This document shows positions 1 to 8,047 of a DNA stretch of 30,628 nt, one piece after another. The notes beneath the pieces were generated by a model. The model had not been told where the DNA came from and ran no database searches. It saw nothing but the letters and a program-made list of their open reading frames with translations. How positions within the stretch are numbered: the stretch's first letter is position 1; each line of letters opens with the position of its first letter. This DNA comes from JBFHDX01 sp041584475. Lineage in GTDB: Bacteria > Pseudomonadota > Alphaproteobacteria > UBA8366 > JADFVY01. Position numbers and translations under genes: made by a program. The stretch covers positions 1 to 30,628 of the forward strand of contig JBFHDX010000037.1 in assembly GCA_041584475.1 (NCBI GenBank), written 5' to 3'.

Positions 1-240
1 ATGCATCTCCATCGCCGCGGCGATCTTTTCTTTCGGCGTCGGCTCCGATTCCAGGATACCGTGAGTATCCATCTCGTCCCTGTCATAGAGAGAAATGTTC
101 CGGATCGACTCGACCGCGATCGCACCCTCTGCCGCGCCTCCTCCGCGGCGGCCCGCCGAAGTGCCGCATTGAACAATGTTCGGCGCAGTCTCCCCGACCG
201 TCCGATAATGTCGACTATTCGCGTCTGGTTTCCTCGACAT
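1..240 (-). CDS. Hypothetical protein, N-terminal part, truncated by the window edge
   Basis: On the minus strand an uninterrupted frame starts at an ATG at 240 and reads leftwards about 80 codons to the window edge without a stop. The part nearest the edge looks like real protein, with mixed charged and hydrophobic residues (for example NISLYDRDEMDTHGILESEP followed by a Lys/Glu/Ala-rich helix-like stretch). The first 40 residues are Gly/Ala/Arg-rich and less convincing, so a start further inside is possible. An AGGAG lies almost directly against the ATG at 240, which is unusually close for a ribosome binding site. I do not recognise the family. It is divergent from purB. Confidence 0.4.
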   Translation of the reverse strand, partial: MSRKPDANSRHYRTVGETAPNIVQCGTSAGRRGGGAAEGAIAVESIRNISLYDRDEMDTHGILESEPTPKEKIAAAMEMH

Positions 241-295
241 GCTCCTCGCACGGTAGCCTGATCGGGGACGCCATGCGTTGCGCAATCACGCGCGC

Positions 296-325
296 TTGCC
301 TCGGCACCGGCGATTCTGGCATAAC
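296..325 (+). promoter_or_regulatory. Possible promoter of purB
   Basis: TTGCCT (296-301) and CATAAC (320-325) are separated by 18 bases, each matching four of six positions of the sigma-70 boxes. This would give a leader of about 35 bases before the purB ATG. The match is modest and is judged only by eye. Confidence 0.28.
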
Positions 326-367
326 CGCCGCGCATTCCCGCCGCTCATCCGATCGAGAGACGTAGCC

Positions 368-1666
368 ATGATTCCGCGTTACAGCCGGCCGGAGATGGTC
401 AGGATCTGGGAACCGGAGAACAAGTTCCGAATCTGGTTCGAGATCGAGGCCCACGCCTGCGATGCCATGGCGGAGCTCGGCGTGATCCCCAAGGAGGCGG
501 CGGCGGCCGTGCGCAAGCGCGGCAAATGGGAGATCGAGCGGATCGACGCGATCGAGCGCGAAACGCACCACGACGTCATCGCCTTCCTGACTAACCTCGC
601 GGAACATGTCGGCCCCGAGGCGCGTTTCGTGCATCAGGGCATGACCTCGTCCGACGTGCTCGACACCTGCCTCGCCGTCCAGCTGACGCAGGCCAGCGAC
701 ATCCTGCTTGCCGACATCGACGCCGTGCTGGCGGCGCTCGAGAAACGTGCGCGCGAACACAAGCACACGATCTGCATCGGCCGCAGCCACGGCATCCACG
801 CGGAGCCGACGACGTTCGGGCTCAAGCTCGCGGGCCATTACGCCGAGTTCGCGCGCGACCGGGGACGGCTTCTGAATGCGCGCGAGGAGATCGCGACCTG
901 CGCCATCTCCGGCGCCGTCGGCACCTTCGCCAATATCGATCCGGCGGTCGAGGCCCATGTCGCGAGCAAGCTGGGCCTGCGGCCGGAGCCGGTGTCGACG
1001 CAGGTGATCCCGCGCGACCGTCACGCCGCGTTCTTCGCGACGCTCGGCGTCATCGCCTCGTCGATCGAGCGGCTCGCGACCGAGATCCGCCACCTGCAGC
1101 GCACCGAGGTGCGCGAGGCGGAGGAGTATTTCGCACCGGGGCAGAAGGGCTCGTCGGCGATGCCGCACAAGCGCAATCCGGTGCTGACGGAGAACCTCAC
1201 CGGACTGGCCCGCATCGTCCGCGCGGCGGTCGTGCCGGCGCTGGAAAACGTGACGCTGTGGCACGAGCGCGATATCTCGCACTCTTCGGTCGAGCGCGTG
1301 CTGGCGCCGGACGCGACGATCGCGCTCGACTTCGCGCTGGCGCGTTTGGCCGGCGTCGTCGACCGGCTGGTCGTCTATCCCGAGGCGATGCAGGCCAATC
1401 TCGACCGACTCAAGGGGCTGGTCAACTCGCAGCGCGTCCTGCTGGCGCTGACACAGGCCGGCATGAGCCGCGAGGAGGCATACCAGGCCGTGCAGCGCAA
1501 CGCCATGGAGGTGTGGGCCGGCCGCGCCGCGTTCCCCAACCTCCTGAAGGCGGACAAGGAGATCGGCGGGTATCTCACCAACGAGCAGATCGACGGGCTG
1601 TTCGACATCGCGCACCACACCAGGCACGTGGACACGATCTTCGAGCGCGTGTTCGGGTCGGCGTGA
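368..1666 (+). CDS. purB: Adenylosuccinate lyase PurB
   Basis: This 432-residue protein belongs to the fumarase/aspartase superfamily. It cleaves SAICAR to AICAR plus fumarate, and adenylosuccinate to AMP plus fumarate, in cytosolic purine synthesis. The superfamily signature SSAMPHKRNP is at residues 262-271 and carries the mobile-loop catalytic Ser. The conserved His of GRSHG is residue 141. The open frame extends upstream to 278, but those residues (Arg/Pro-rich) do not resemble the family. The ATG at 368 gives the typical MIPRYSRPEM start and follows a GAGAGA at good distance. The other purine genes of the window lie about 23 kb downstream, whereas in many alphaproteobacteria purB is close to purC. 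No terminator is obvious after the stop. Confidence 0.96.
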   Translation: MIPRYSRPEMVRIWEPENKFRIWFEIEAHACDAMAELGVIPKEAAAAVRKRGKWEIERIDAIERETHHDVIAFLTNLAEHVGPEARFVHQGMTSSDVLDTCLAVQLTQASDILLADIDAVLAALEKRAREHKHTICIGRSHGIHAEPTTFGLKLAGHYAEFARDRGRLLNAREEIATCAISGAVGTFANIDPAVEAHVASKLGLRPEPVSTQVIPRDRHAAFFATLGVIASSIERLATEIRHLQRTEVREAEEYFAPGQKGSSAMPHKRNPVLTENLTGLARIVRAAVVPALENVTLWHERDISHSSVERVLAPDATIALDFALARLAGVVDRLVVYPEAMQANLDRLKGLVNSQRVLLALTQAGMSREEAYQAVQRNAMEVWAGRAAFPNLLKADKEIGGYLTNEQIDGLFDIAHHTRHVDTIFERVFGSA

Positions 1667-1834
1667 GCGGGGCCGCACACCTCGCACAAGGTTTCCGGGC
1701 ATGTGCGCCGCCGGTCGCCGGCACGATGGTGAATGTTCCGCGCCCGGCGGCCGGCCCAGCGTGCGTAATGCGGTCCGGACGACCGGGCTGTTGACAGGCT
1801 ATGACGTCACCCGGCGGGTGCGAAGCGAAAAGCC

Positions 1835-3286
1835 ATGAATCTCGTCGACCTGCGTCCGGTGTTTCGCGTCGTCGGCCTGCTACTATGCGGTCTGGCCCTT
1901 GCCATGCTCGTACCCGCGGCGGTCGACTACGCGGCGCGCAACCGCGACTGGCAGGCCTTCGTCGAGGCCGCCGCGTCGACCGGCTTCGTCGGCCTGCTGT
2001 TCGTCATCGGCACCGGAAGCAGCAAGGCTTTCGCGCTCGGCCTTCGGCAGGCGTTCGTGCTGACGGTATGCAGCTGGCTGTTCATGACGGCCTTTGCGGC
2101 GCTGCCACTCCTGGGGCTGGGACTCGACTACACGGACGCGTTCTTCGAGGCGATATCCGGTGTCACGACGACCGGGTCGACGGTTCTCGTCGGCCTCGAT
2201 GCGCTGCCGCCGGGGATCCTGCTGTGGCGTGCGCTGCTGCAGTGGGTCGGCGGTATCGGCATCATCGTGATGGCGATCGTCGTTCTGCCGTTCCTGAGGG
2301 TCGGCGGTATGCAGCTGTTTCGCACCGAGAGTTCGGAGCAGTCGGAAAAGGTCGTCCCCAGCGCCTTTCAGATGGCGGCCTGGATCACGGCCATCTACGC
2401 CGCCCTGACCATCGCGTGCGCACTAATCTACGGCCTCAGCGGAATGTCGGTGTTCGATGCGGTGTGCCACGCGTTGACGACCCTTTCAACCGGCGGCTAC
2501 TCGACCCACGATTCATCGTTCGTCTATTTTCGGAACCCGCTGACGCACTGGGCCGGCACGTTCTTCATGCTCGCGGGCGCCCTGCCCTTCGTCGCCTACA
2601 TCCGGTTCGTGCGCGGCAGGACCAAGGCGTTGTGGCAGGACACCCAAATCCGCACGTTGATCGCGTTTCTCGCCGGGTCATCCGTTGTAATGGCCCTTTG
2701 GCTCGCCGTTGCGGCCGACATGCCGCTCGGCGACGCATTGCGGCTGAGCGCCTTCAATATCACGTCCGTCGTCACCACGACCGGATTTGCCAACGCCGAC
2801 TACGGGCAATGGGGCCCGCTCGCGGCATCCGCCTTCCTGGTGTTCACGTTTGTCGGCGGCTGCACCGGATCGACCTCGGGTGGCATCAAGATATTCCGGT
2901 TCCAGGTCGTCTGGCTCACGATCCGCAGCTCGCTGCTGCGGCTCGCCAGCCCGCATCGCGTCGTCGTCATGCGCTATGGCAGCCGGATCCTCTCCTCGGA
3001 CATTCCGGCGTCGGTTCTCGCCTTCGTCGCCGTGTTCATGGCGACGGTCGCCGTGTTCACGATCGTGTTGACCGGCATGGGACTGGACCTGATGACCGCG
3101 CTCTCGGCCAGCGCGACGGCGATCGCCAATGTCGGTCCGGGCCTCGGGCCGATCATCGGGCCGGCCGGCAATTTCGCGGTGCTGCCCGACGCGGCCAAGT
3201 GGATCCTGGCGGCCGCCATGTTGCTCGGCAGGCTCGAGATATTCACGGTGCTCGTCCTGCTCGATCCGCAGTTCTGGCGTTACTGA
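1835..3286 (+). CDS. trkH: TrkH-family potassium uptake membrane protein
   Basis: A 483-residue polytopic inner-membrane protein of the Trk/Ktr/HKT superfamily, the potassium-translocating subunit. Four pore-loop repeats with selectivity-filter glycines are visible: VTTTGST near residue 110, LTTLSTGGYS near 213, VTTTGFAN near 313, and IANVGPGLG near 431. Long hydrophobic helices lie between them, and the length fits the family. The ATG at 1835 opens a typical amphipathic start followed by a first transmembrane helix. The Shine-Dalgarno sequence is weak. TrkH normally needs the NAD/ATP-binding regulator TrkA, which is not encoded in this window. Its likely role is potassium accumulation on osmotic upshift. 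A TTGACA at 1791 lies upstream, but no partner -10 box was found. Confidence 0.93.
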   Translation: MNLVDLRPVFRVVGLLLCGLALAMLVPAAVDYAARNRDWQAFVEAAASTGFVGLLFVIGTGSSKAFALGLRQAFVLTVCSWLFMTAFAALPLLGLGLDYTDAFFEAISGVTTTGSTVLVGLDALPPGILLWRALLQWVGGIGIIVMAIVVLPFLRVGGMQLFRTESSEQSEKVVPSAFQMAAWITAIYAALTIACALIYGLSGMSVFDAVCHALTTLSTGGYSTHDSSFVYFRNPLTHWAGTFFMLAGALPFVAYIRFVRGRTKALWQDTQIRTLIAFLAGSSVVMALWLAVAADMPLGDALRLSAFNITSVVTTTGFANADYGQWGPLAASAFLVFTFVGGCTGSTSGGIKIFRFQVVWLTIRSSLLRLASPHRVVVMRYGSRILSSDIPASVLAFVAVFMATVAVFTIVLTGMGLDLMTALSASATAIANVGPGLGPIIGPAGNFAVLPDAAKWILAAAMLLGRLEIFTVLVLLDPQFWRY

Positions 3287-3404
3287 GTACACGATCCCGT
3301 CGCAGGCGGCAGGATGATCGCGCCCGAACCCCGAGCGTCCTTGGCTGCGGGATCGACTGTCGCGGCGGCCACCGGCCAGGGTAGGGCAACCGTGTTGGCG
3401 GGGC

Positions 3405-3434
3405 ATGACACGGGCGGTGTGTCGCAGGTATGCT
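3405..3434 (+). promoter_or_regulatory. Possible promoter upstream of the small coiled-coil gene
   Basis: ATGACA (3405-3410, five of six matches to TTGACA) and TATGCT (3429-3434, four of six) are 18 bases apart. A transcript would begin about 30 bases before the ATG at 3471. The site lies in a 184-base gap after trkH that otherwise shows nothing clear. Confidence 0.33.
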
Positions 3435-3470
3435 GGCGGCCAACCGCAATATCCGCGAGAGGGGAATTCG

Positions 3471-3725
3471 ATGAGCGAGGACCGGTTCAAGGCGCTGGAA
3501 GGGCGCATCGCGAAGCTCGAGCAGGAGATCCAGGCACGGGAATCCGACCTGCAGGCGCTGACCAACGCGCTCATCGAAGCGATCTCCATGGTGCTGGCCA
3601 ACGATCCGCGGCGCAAGCAGGTCGCGGAACGGCTGCGCACGTTCGGCGACCGGCCGGGCATCGCCTCCAAGGCGGCCCGCCGGCTCTTCGATTCGCTGGC
3701 CGACCGCATCGAGACGGCGGGGTAA
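3471..3725 (+). CDS. Small coiled-coil protein, unknown function
   Basis: An 84-residue acidic-basic protein beginning MSEDRFKALEGRIAKLEQEI. Residues 5-25 have heptad-like Leu/Ile/Ala spacing typical of a short coiled coil, followed by a hydrophobic helix (LTNALIEAISMVLAN) and a basic C-terminal segment. The frame is open from 3405, but the ATG at 3471 has a good GAGAGGGG ribosome binding site at proper distance and starts the clearly structured part. There is no signal peptide or transmembrane helix. I do not recognise the family. It is 16 bases before the DUF2461 gene, so the two are probably cotranscribed. Confidence 0.7.
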   Translation: MSEDRFKALEGRIAKLEQEIQARESDLQALTNALIEAISMVLANDPRRKQVAERLRTFGDRPGIASKAARRLFDSLADRIETAG

Positions 3726-3741
3726 GCGCACGGAGCACCGG

Positions 3742-4416
3742 ATGCCCGCCGCTGCCCACTTCACACCGGCGTTGTTCGGTTTTCTCGGAGAGCTCGCCGA
3801 GAACAACGAGCGCGCCTGGTTCGAGGCCAACCGGAAGCGCTACCTTCGCGACGTGCGCGACCCGATGCTGCGGTTCATCGAAGATTTCGCACCCTATCTG
3901 GACGAGATCAGCCCGCATTACGTCGCCGACCCACGGCCGAACGGCGGCTCCCTGTTCCGCATCCACCGCGACATCCGCTTTTCCAAGGACAAGCGGCCGT
4001 ACAAGACGAACGCCGGCGCCCATTTCCGTCACGCCGCCGGCCGCGATGCCCATGCCCCCGGCTTCTATCTGCATCTGGAGCCGGGCGGCGTGTTCGCCGC
4101 CAGCGGCGTCTGGCATCCGGATGGGCCGGCATTGAACAGGATCCGCCAGTCGATCGTCGACCGCCCGAACGAATGGCGGCGCGCCACCCGCGCGGTCGGC
4201 CCGCTCGCGGGCGAATCCCTGAAACGGCCGCCGCGCGGCTTCGATGCGGACCATCCGCTGGTCGAGGACCTCAAGCGCAAGGAATACTTCGCGCTTGTCC
4301 GCTTCGGGGAGGCCGACGCCTGCGCCGACGACTTCATCGACCGGTTTGCCGGCACCTGCCGGCAATTCGCACCGCTCACCGCGTTCCTGACCGCGTCGCT
4401 TGGGCTGCCTTTCTGA
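3742..4416 (+). CDS. DUF2461 domain protein
   Basis: A 224-residue protein matching the DUF2461 (TIGR02453) pattern. The N-terminal segment FGFLGELAENNERAWFEANR is followed by the conserved region around FRIHRDIRFSKDKRPYKTN (residues 72-90), then YLHLEPGG and GVWHPDGPAL, and a C-terminal PxGFDADHP segment with KRKEYF. The biochemical function of the family is unknown; it is cytoplasmic by appearance. The ATG start is 16 bases after the preceding small gene, supporting a two-gene operon. Length is normal for the family. Confidence 0.85.
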   Translation: MPAAAHFTPALFGFLGELAENNERAWFEANRKRYLRDVRDPMLRFIEDFAPYLDEISPHYVADPRPNGGSLFRIHRDIRFSKDKRPYKTNAGAHFRHAAGRDAHAPGFYLHLEPGGVFAASGVWHPDGPALNRIRQSIVDRPNEWRRATRAVGPLAGESLKRPPRGFDADHPLVEDLKRKEYFALVRFGEADACADDFIDRFAGTCRQFAPLTAFLTASLGLPF

Positions 4417-4495
4417 GCGTCCTTAATCTTCCGGCAACGGGCCTGTGGGAGAATTTCCCCTGTCTCGCTCATCGCCGATGGGGAGGGGAAAGACC

Positions 4496-5236
4496 ATGCC
4501 GGCGATCGGAATCCTGGTGCTGGTAATGGATGTGCTGTGTATCATCCACGCGCTGCGGGCGCGCCAGCCGTACTACTGGTTCTTTATCATCATCGCGCTG
4601 CCGACGATCGGCGCGGTGCTCTACTTCTTCATGGAGATGTTGCCCGACATCCAGCACAGCCGGGCCGCCCGCCAGGCCGCTTCCGACATCGGCAAGGTCG
4701 TCGATCCGGACCGCGAGATCCGCGAGGCGACGGCGCAGCTCCGCATTTCGGACACCGCGGAGAACCGCAAGCGGCTCGCCGAAGCGCTGATCGCGAAGGA
4801 GCGGTACGAGGAAGCGGGATCGTTGTACGAGGCAGCGCTCACCGGCGTGCATGCGGACGATCCTGCATTGCTGATCGGGCTGGCCCGCGCCCAGTTCGGC
4901 ACGCGGAATTACGCCGGCGTGTGCGAGACGCTCGACCGACTACGCGCGGCGCATTCCGATATCCAGTCGGCCGATCTGCACCTGCTGTATGCGCGGAGCC
5001 GCGAAGGCATGGGCGAACTCGACCAGGCGCTCGTCGAGTACGAGGCGCTCGCCGGTTATTTCCCGGGCGAGGAGGCACGCTGTCGCTACGCCCTTCTGCT
5101 GCAACGGCTCGGCCGACTCGAGGAGTCGCGCACCCAGTTCGGGCAGGTTGTCGCCTCGGTCGAAACCGCCCCGAAGACGTACTTCCGCGCCCAGCGCGAC
5201 TGGTATCAGGTGGCGCAGCGCAACCTGGCCGACTAG
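4496..5236 (+). CDS. Membrane-anchored tetratricopeptide-repeat protein
   Basis: A 246-residue protein with two N-terminal hydrophobic helices (about residues 3-20 and 23-44). The rest is a soluble helical domain with repeated TPR-like pairs (AEALIAKERYEEAGSLYEAA, then ALLIGLARAQFGTRNYAGV, then REGMGELDQALVEYEALA, then LLQRLGRLEESRTQFGQVV). The N-terminal part resembles the phospholipase-D-nuclease N-terminal anchor. The frame opens at 4445, but the ATG at 4496 follows a strong GGGAGGGGAAAG and begins the hydrophobic segment, so I use it. TPR domains bind partner proteins, so an assembly role at the inner membrane is a plausible inference; no specific partner is indicated. Confidence 0.82.
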   Translation: MPAIGILVLVMDVLCIIHALRARQPYYWFFIIIALPTIGAVLYFFMEMLPDIQHSRAARQAASDIGKVVDPDREIREATAQLRISDTAENRKRLAEALIAKERYEEAGSLYEAALTGVHADDPALLIGLARAQFGTRNYAGVCETLDRLRAAHSDIQSADLHLLYARSREGMGELDQALVEYEALAGYFPGEEARCRYALLLQRLGRLEESRTQFGQVVASVETAPKTYFRAQRDWYQVAQRNLAD

Positions 5237-5254
5237 GTCGCGCCGTCCGACCGG

Positions 5255-5785
5255 TCAGCCGGCCCCGTCGGCGCCGAGGTCGTTCGGGCATACGAACCGC
5301 CGCAGCCAACTCTCGCCGGCCCCGAGCGCGTGCCAGTCGGCGGCGGTCAATTCGAACACGGCGAGGGCACCGGCCGGAAAACTTGCCGCCATGCGGCGGA
5401 TCGATCCCCGGTTCCCTTCGCGTGCGAGCCGTGCGGCGAGCTGCTCCACGGCCGGGTTGTGACCGACGACCATCACCGTGCCGGTCGCTGTGCCCAGCGT
5501 TTTGAGCAGGGCCAGAATCTCGTCCGGTCCCGCACTGTAGAGCGCCTCCTCGAAACGTACGGGCGGCGACGACTCCCACGCGGACTGCACGCATTCCAGC
5601 GTCTCGCGCGCGCGCCGCGCCGCCGAGCACAGGACACGGTCCGGCACGAACTCCTGATCCGAGATGTAGGCTCCGACGCGACGCGCCGTCGCCCGGCCGT
5701 CCTCGCTGAGCGGCCGTTCGCTGTCGGGACGTGCCGGGTCTCTCGCTTGGGCGCGCGCATGGCGGAGCAGAAGAAGTCGCATCAT
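5255..5785 (-). CDS. SixA-type phosphohistidine phosphatase (histidine phosphatase superfamily)
   Basis: A 176-residue protein of the histidine phosphatase superfamily. The RHG-type signature appears as LLLLRHARA near the N-terminus, with the catalytic His as phosphate acceptor. LSEDGRATARRV and CSAARRARETLE follow, and the second catalytic His is in MVVGHNPAVEQL. The small size and RHA motif are those of SixA-like proteins, which remove phosphate from histidine phosphotransfer domains or other phosphohistidines. Two tandem ATG codons (5785 and 5782) are both possible starts; the Shine-Dalgarno is weak. It is convergent with the TPR gene, 18 bases from its stop. The substrate cannot be read from sequence. 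Confidence 0.85.
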   Translation of the reverse strand: MMRLLLLRHARAQARDPARPDSERPLSEDGRATARRVGAYISDQEFVPDRVLCSAARRARETLECVQSAWESSPPVRFEEALYSAGPDEILALLKTLGTATGTVMVVGHNPAVEQLAARLAREGNRGSIRRMAASFPAGALAVFELTAADWHALGAGESWLRRFVCPNDLGADGAG

Positions 5786-6084
5786 CTCGGTTGATTTGTA
5801 CGCTGAATTGGCTCTTGCGGTTTCTATGGGGAAATCAACCTAGCACCGCCGTACCGTCGCACCCAACACTCCGAGACGATGCGGGTTGGCAACTTGCGAG
5901 CCGTGTGTTCGGCCAAGACGCCGCCAAGGAACTCGCTGACCGAGCACGCAATAACCGGCCCGCGGAATTTGCGCTGTTCTTCGGTCTAGGAATTCGGTTC
6001 TTCGAGAAATTACAGTATGAATGGCCAGTTAGTTTAAGTTATTTGATGATTACGGTTCGTTTTTCTAAATAAAAGACTGATATG
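5786..6084. other. Relatively AT-rich intergenic region with no assigned gene
   Basis: Between the sixA-like start and the promoter of the NAGGN operon the base composition falls well below that of the surroundings, most clearly after about 5985. A plus-strand frame reading to a stop at 6072 contains a stretch that looks somewhat protein-like (GWQLASRVFGQDAAKELADR, then an Arg/Asn/Pro segment and an aromatic tail). Its only ATG (5731) lies inside the phosphatase gene, and no ribosome binding site supports an internal start. I read it as a possible gene remnant, not a gene. Confidence 0.4.
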
Positions 6085-6113
6085 TTGACAATATTGCTCA
6101 AGGTTTCTATATA
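6085..6113 (+). promoter_or_regulatory. Near-consensus sigma-70 promoter of the NAGGN operon
   Basis: A perfect -35 box TTGACA (6085-6090) is followed after exactly 17 bases by TATATA (6108-6113, five of six to TATAAT). Transcription would start near 6120, leaving a leader of about 130 bases before the asnO-like ATG at 6254. This is the strongest promoter seen by eye in the window and lies in its most AT-rich stretch. Confidence 0.75.
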
Positions 6114-6253
6114 CCCTGATCATCACGAATCTTGACAAGAAGGGTCGGTTACACCGCTTAAGTGGCACTGGTACAACCAACACATGGGTTGCATCCCGGC
6201 TAATACTGATCCCCTTGGCCGGATATTTATCTAGAATCGGAGATTTGCTCGGT

Positions 6254-8029
6254 ATGTGCGGCATAGCCGGAGACATAAGCTTTGACGATTCCGAAGCCTG
6301 CACGCTCGCCGTGCAGCGCATGACTTCCGCAATGGCGGCGCGCGGACCGGACGGATCCGGCCTCTTTGCTCAGGCGCGGATCGCGTTCGGACACAGGCGG
6401 CTCAAGATCATCGATTTGAGCGATCGCGCGCAGCAACCGATGGTGGACCCTGAACTTGGCCTCGCCATCGCGTTCAACGGTGCGATCTATAATTACCGCG
6501 AACTCCGTGCCGAACTGCGGAGGAAAGGGTACCGCTTCTTTTCCGACGGCGATACCGAAGTCATCCTCAAGGCCTTTCATGCCTGGGGCGAAGAGTCCGT
6601 CGAGCGGCTGTCCGGCATGTTCGCGTTCGCCATCTGGGAGAGGGAGACCGGGCGAGTCATGCTGGCGCGCGATCGCCTCGGCATCAAGCCGCTGTACCTT
6701 GCCGAGAGGTCAGGGGGACTGCGCTTCGCCTCCAGCCTTCCAGCGCTCGTTGCCGGTGGCGACATCGACACCGCAATCGACCCTGTCGCGCTCAACTTCT
6801 ACATGAATTTTCACGCGGTGGTCCCGGCCCCCTACACGATCCTGAAAGGCGTTCGCAAACTCCCTCCCGCGACCGTGGCGACGATCTCGCCGGACGGCAC
6901 GCGCACGGACCGGACGTACTGGACTTTGCGCTACGGACCTCGCCGCGAGGACGCGGACTGCGACGAAGTGGAATGGCAGGAACGTATCCTGGCGGCACTG
7001 CGCACCTCGGTGCGCCGCCGGCTCATTGCTGACGTCCCCGTCGGTGTTCTGCTTTCTGGTGGAGTCGATTCGAGCCTGATCGTCGGCCTGTTGGCCGAGG
7101 CGGGCCAACGCGATCTCAACACGTTCTCGGTGGGTTTCGAGACCGTGAATGGCGAGGCAGGGGACGAATTTCGCTACTCCGATATCGTCGCCGGCGAATT
7201 CGGCACGGATCACCACAAGATATCCGTCGACAGCGCGGAGCGGCTCCTTCCATCGCTGCCCGGTTGCGTGCGCGCGATGTCGGAGCCCATGGTCAGCCAC
7301 GACGCGATTGGCTTCTACCTGCTCTCGGAGGAAGTCTCGAAACACCTCAAGGTGGTCCAGTCCGGTCAGGGTGCCGACGAGGTTTTTGGCGGCTACCACT
7401 GGTACCCGCCTATGCTCGAGAGCAACGATGCAGTGGGCGACTACGCGCGCCTGTTCCGCGACCGCGACCATGACGAGTATCTGTCAACCGTCCATCCGCG
7501 TTTTCGGGACGGCGATCACGCCGATCGATTTATTCGTGCCCATTTCCGCGAGCCCGGCGCCGAGCGGCCGGTAGACAAGGCGATGCGGCTCGACAGCACG
7601 ATCATGCTGGTCGACGATCCCGTCAAGCGGGTCGACAACATGACCATGGCTTGGGGTCTCGAGGCACGCGTGCCGTTTCTCGACCATGAGCTGGTGGAAC
7701 TTGCCGCGCGGGTTCCGGCCGATCTCAAGGTCGCCGGCGACGGCAAGCACATCCTGAAAGAGGCGGCGCGGAAAATCGTGCCGTCCGAAGTGATCGATCG
7801 TCCGAAGGGCTACTTCCCGGTGCCGGCGCTGAAATACCTCAAGAACGACGTCCTCGAGATGGTGCGGGACGTGCTCGCCGACCGGCGAGCGCAGGACCGC
7901 GAGCTCTTCGATTCCGGTTATGTGGACGTGCTGTTGCAGCAGCCTGAGGCCCACATCACACCGCTCCGTGGCTCCAAGCTGTGGCAGGTGACTCTGCTCG
8001 AACTGTGGCTGCAATCGCACGGCATCTGA
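6254..8029 (+). CDS. asnO: N-acetylglutaminylglutamine amidotransferase (asparagine synthetase-like)
   Basis: A 591-residue class II glutamine amidotransferase fused to an asparagine-synthetase domain. It begins MCGIAGD, so Cys2 becomes the N-terminal nucleophile after Met removal. The upstream in-frame ATG at 6215 would bury that Cys, so 6254 is the start; GGAGA lies 10 bases before it. The PP-loop ATP pyrophosphatase motif SGGVDSS is at residues 268-274, and the glutaminase part covers roughly residues 1-210. The next two genes are the partners known from the NAGGN osmolyte system, so I call this the enzyme amidating N-acetylglutaminylglutamine rather than a plain AsnB. Regulation by osmotic stress is inferred from the known system. 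Confidence 0.9.
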   Translation: MCGIAGDISFDDSEACTLAVQRMTSAMAARGPDGSGLFAQARIAFGHRRLKIIDLSDRAQQPMVDPELGLAIAFNGAIYNYRELRAELRRKGYRFFSDGDTEVILKAFHAWGEESVERLSGMFAFAIWERETGRVMLARDRLGIKPLYLAERSGGLRFASSLPALVAGGDIDTAIDPVALNFYMNFHAVVPAPYTILKGVRKLPPATVATISPDGTRTDRTYWTLRYGPRREDADCDEVEWQERILAALRTSVRRRLIADVPVGVLLSGGVDSSLIVGLLAEAGQRDLNTFSVGFETVNGEAGDEFRYSDIVAGEFGTDHHKISVDSAERLLPSLPGCVRAMSEPMVSHDAIGFYLLSEEVSKHLKVVQSGQGADEVFGGYHWYPPMLESNDAVGDYARLFRDRDHDEYLSTVHPRFRDGDHADRFIRAHFREPGAERPVDKAMRLDSTIMLVDDPVKRVDNMTMAWGLEARVPFLDHELVELAARVPADLKVAGDGKHILKEAARKIVPSEVIDRPKGYFPVPALKYLKNDVLEMVRDVLADRRAQDRELFDSGYVDVLLQQPEAHITPLRGSKLWQVTLLELWLQSHGI

Positions 8030-8047
8030 GCATCGAGGAGACCTCCC

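Noticed and set aside
1..261. Plus-strand 86-codon frame
   Set aside because: Arg-rich composition typical of the antisense of high-GC coding DNA; the minus-strand frame over the same bases looks more protein-like.
215..1702. 495-codon minus-strand frame across purB
   Set aside because: Antisense shadow of a certain gene; Arg/Asp/His/Val-rich without any family motif.
1791..1809. TTGACA followed by the palindrome TGACGTCA upstream of trkH
   Set aside because: No -10-like hexamer at 16-18 bases; a single eight-base palindrome is not enough to call an operator.
1801..3384. 527-codon frame across trkH in another reading frame
   Set aside because: Arg-rich shadow; the trkH frame has all four pore loops and membrane helices.
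6132..6160. Second TTGACA downstream of the NAGGN promoter
   Set aside because: The sequence 17-18 bases downstream (CGCTTA) does not resemble a -10 box.
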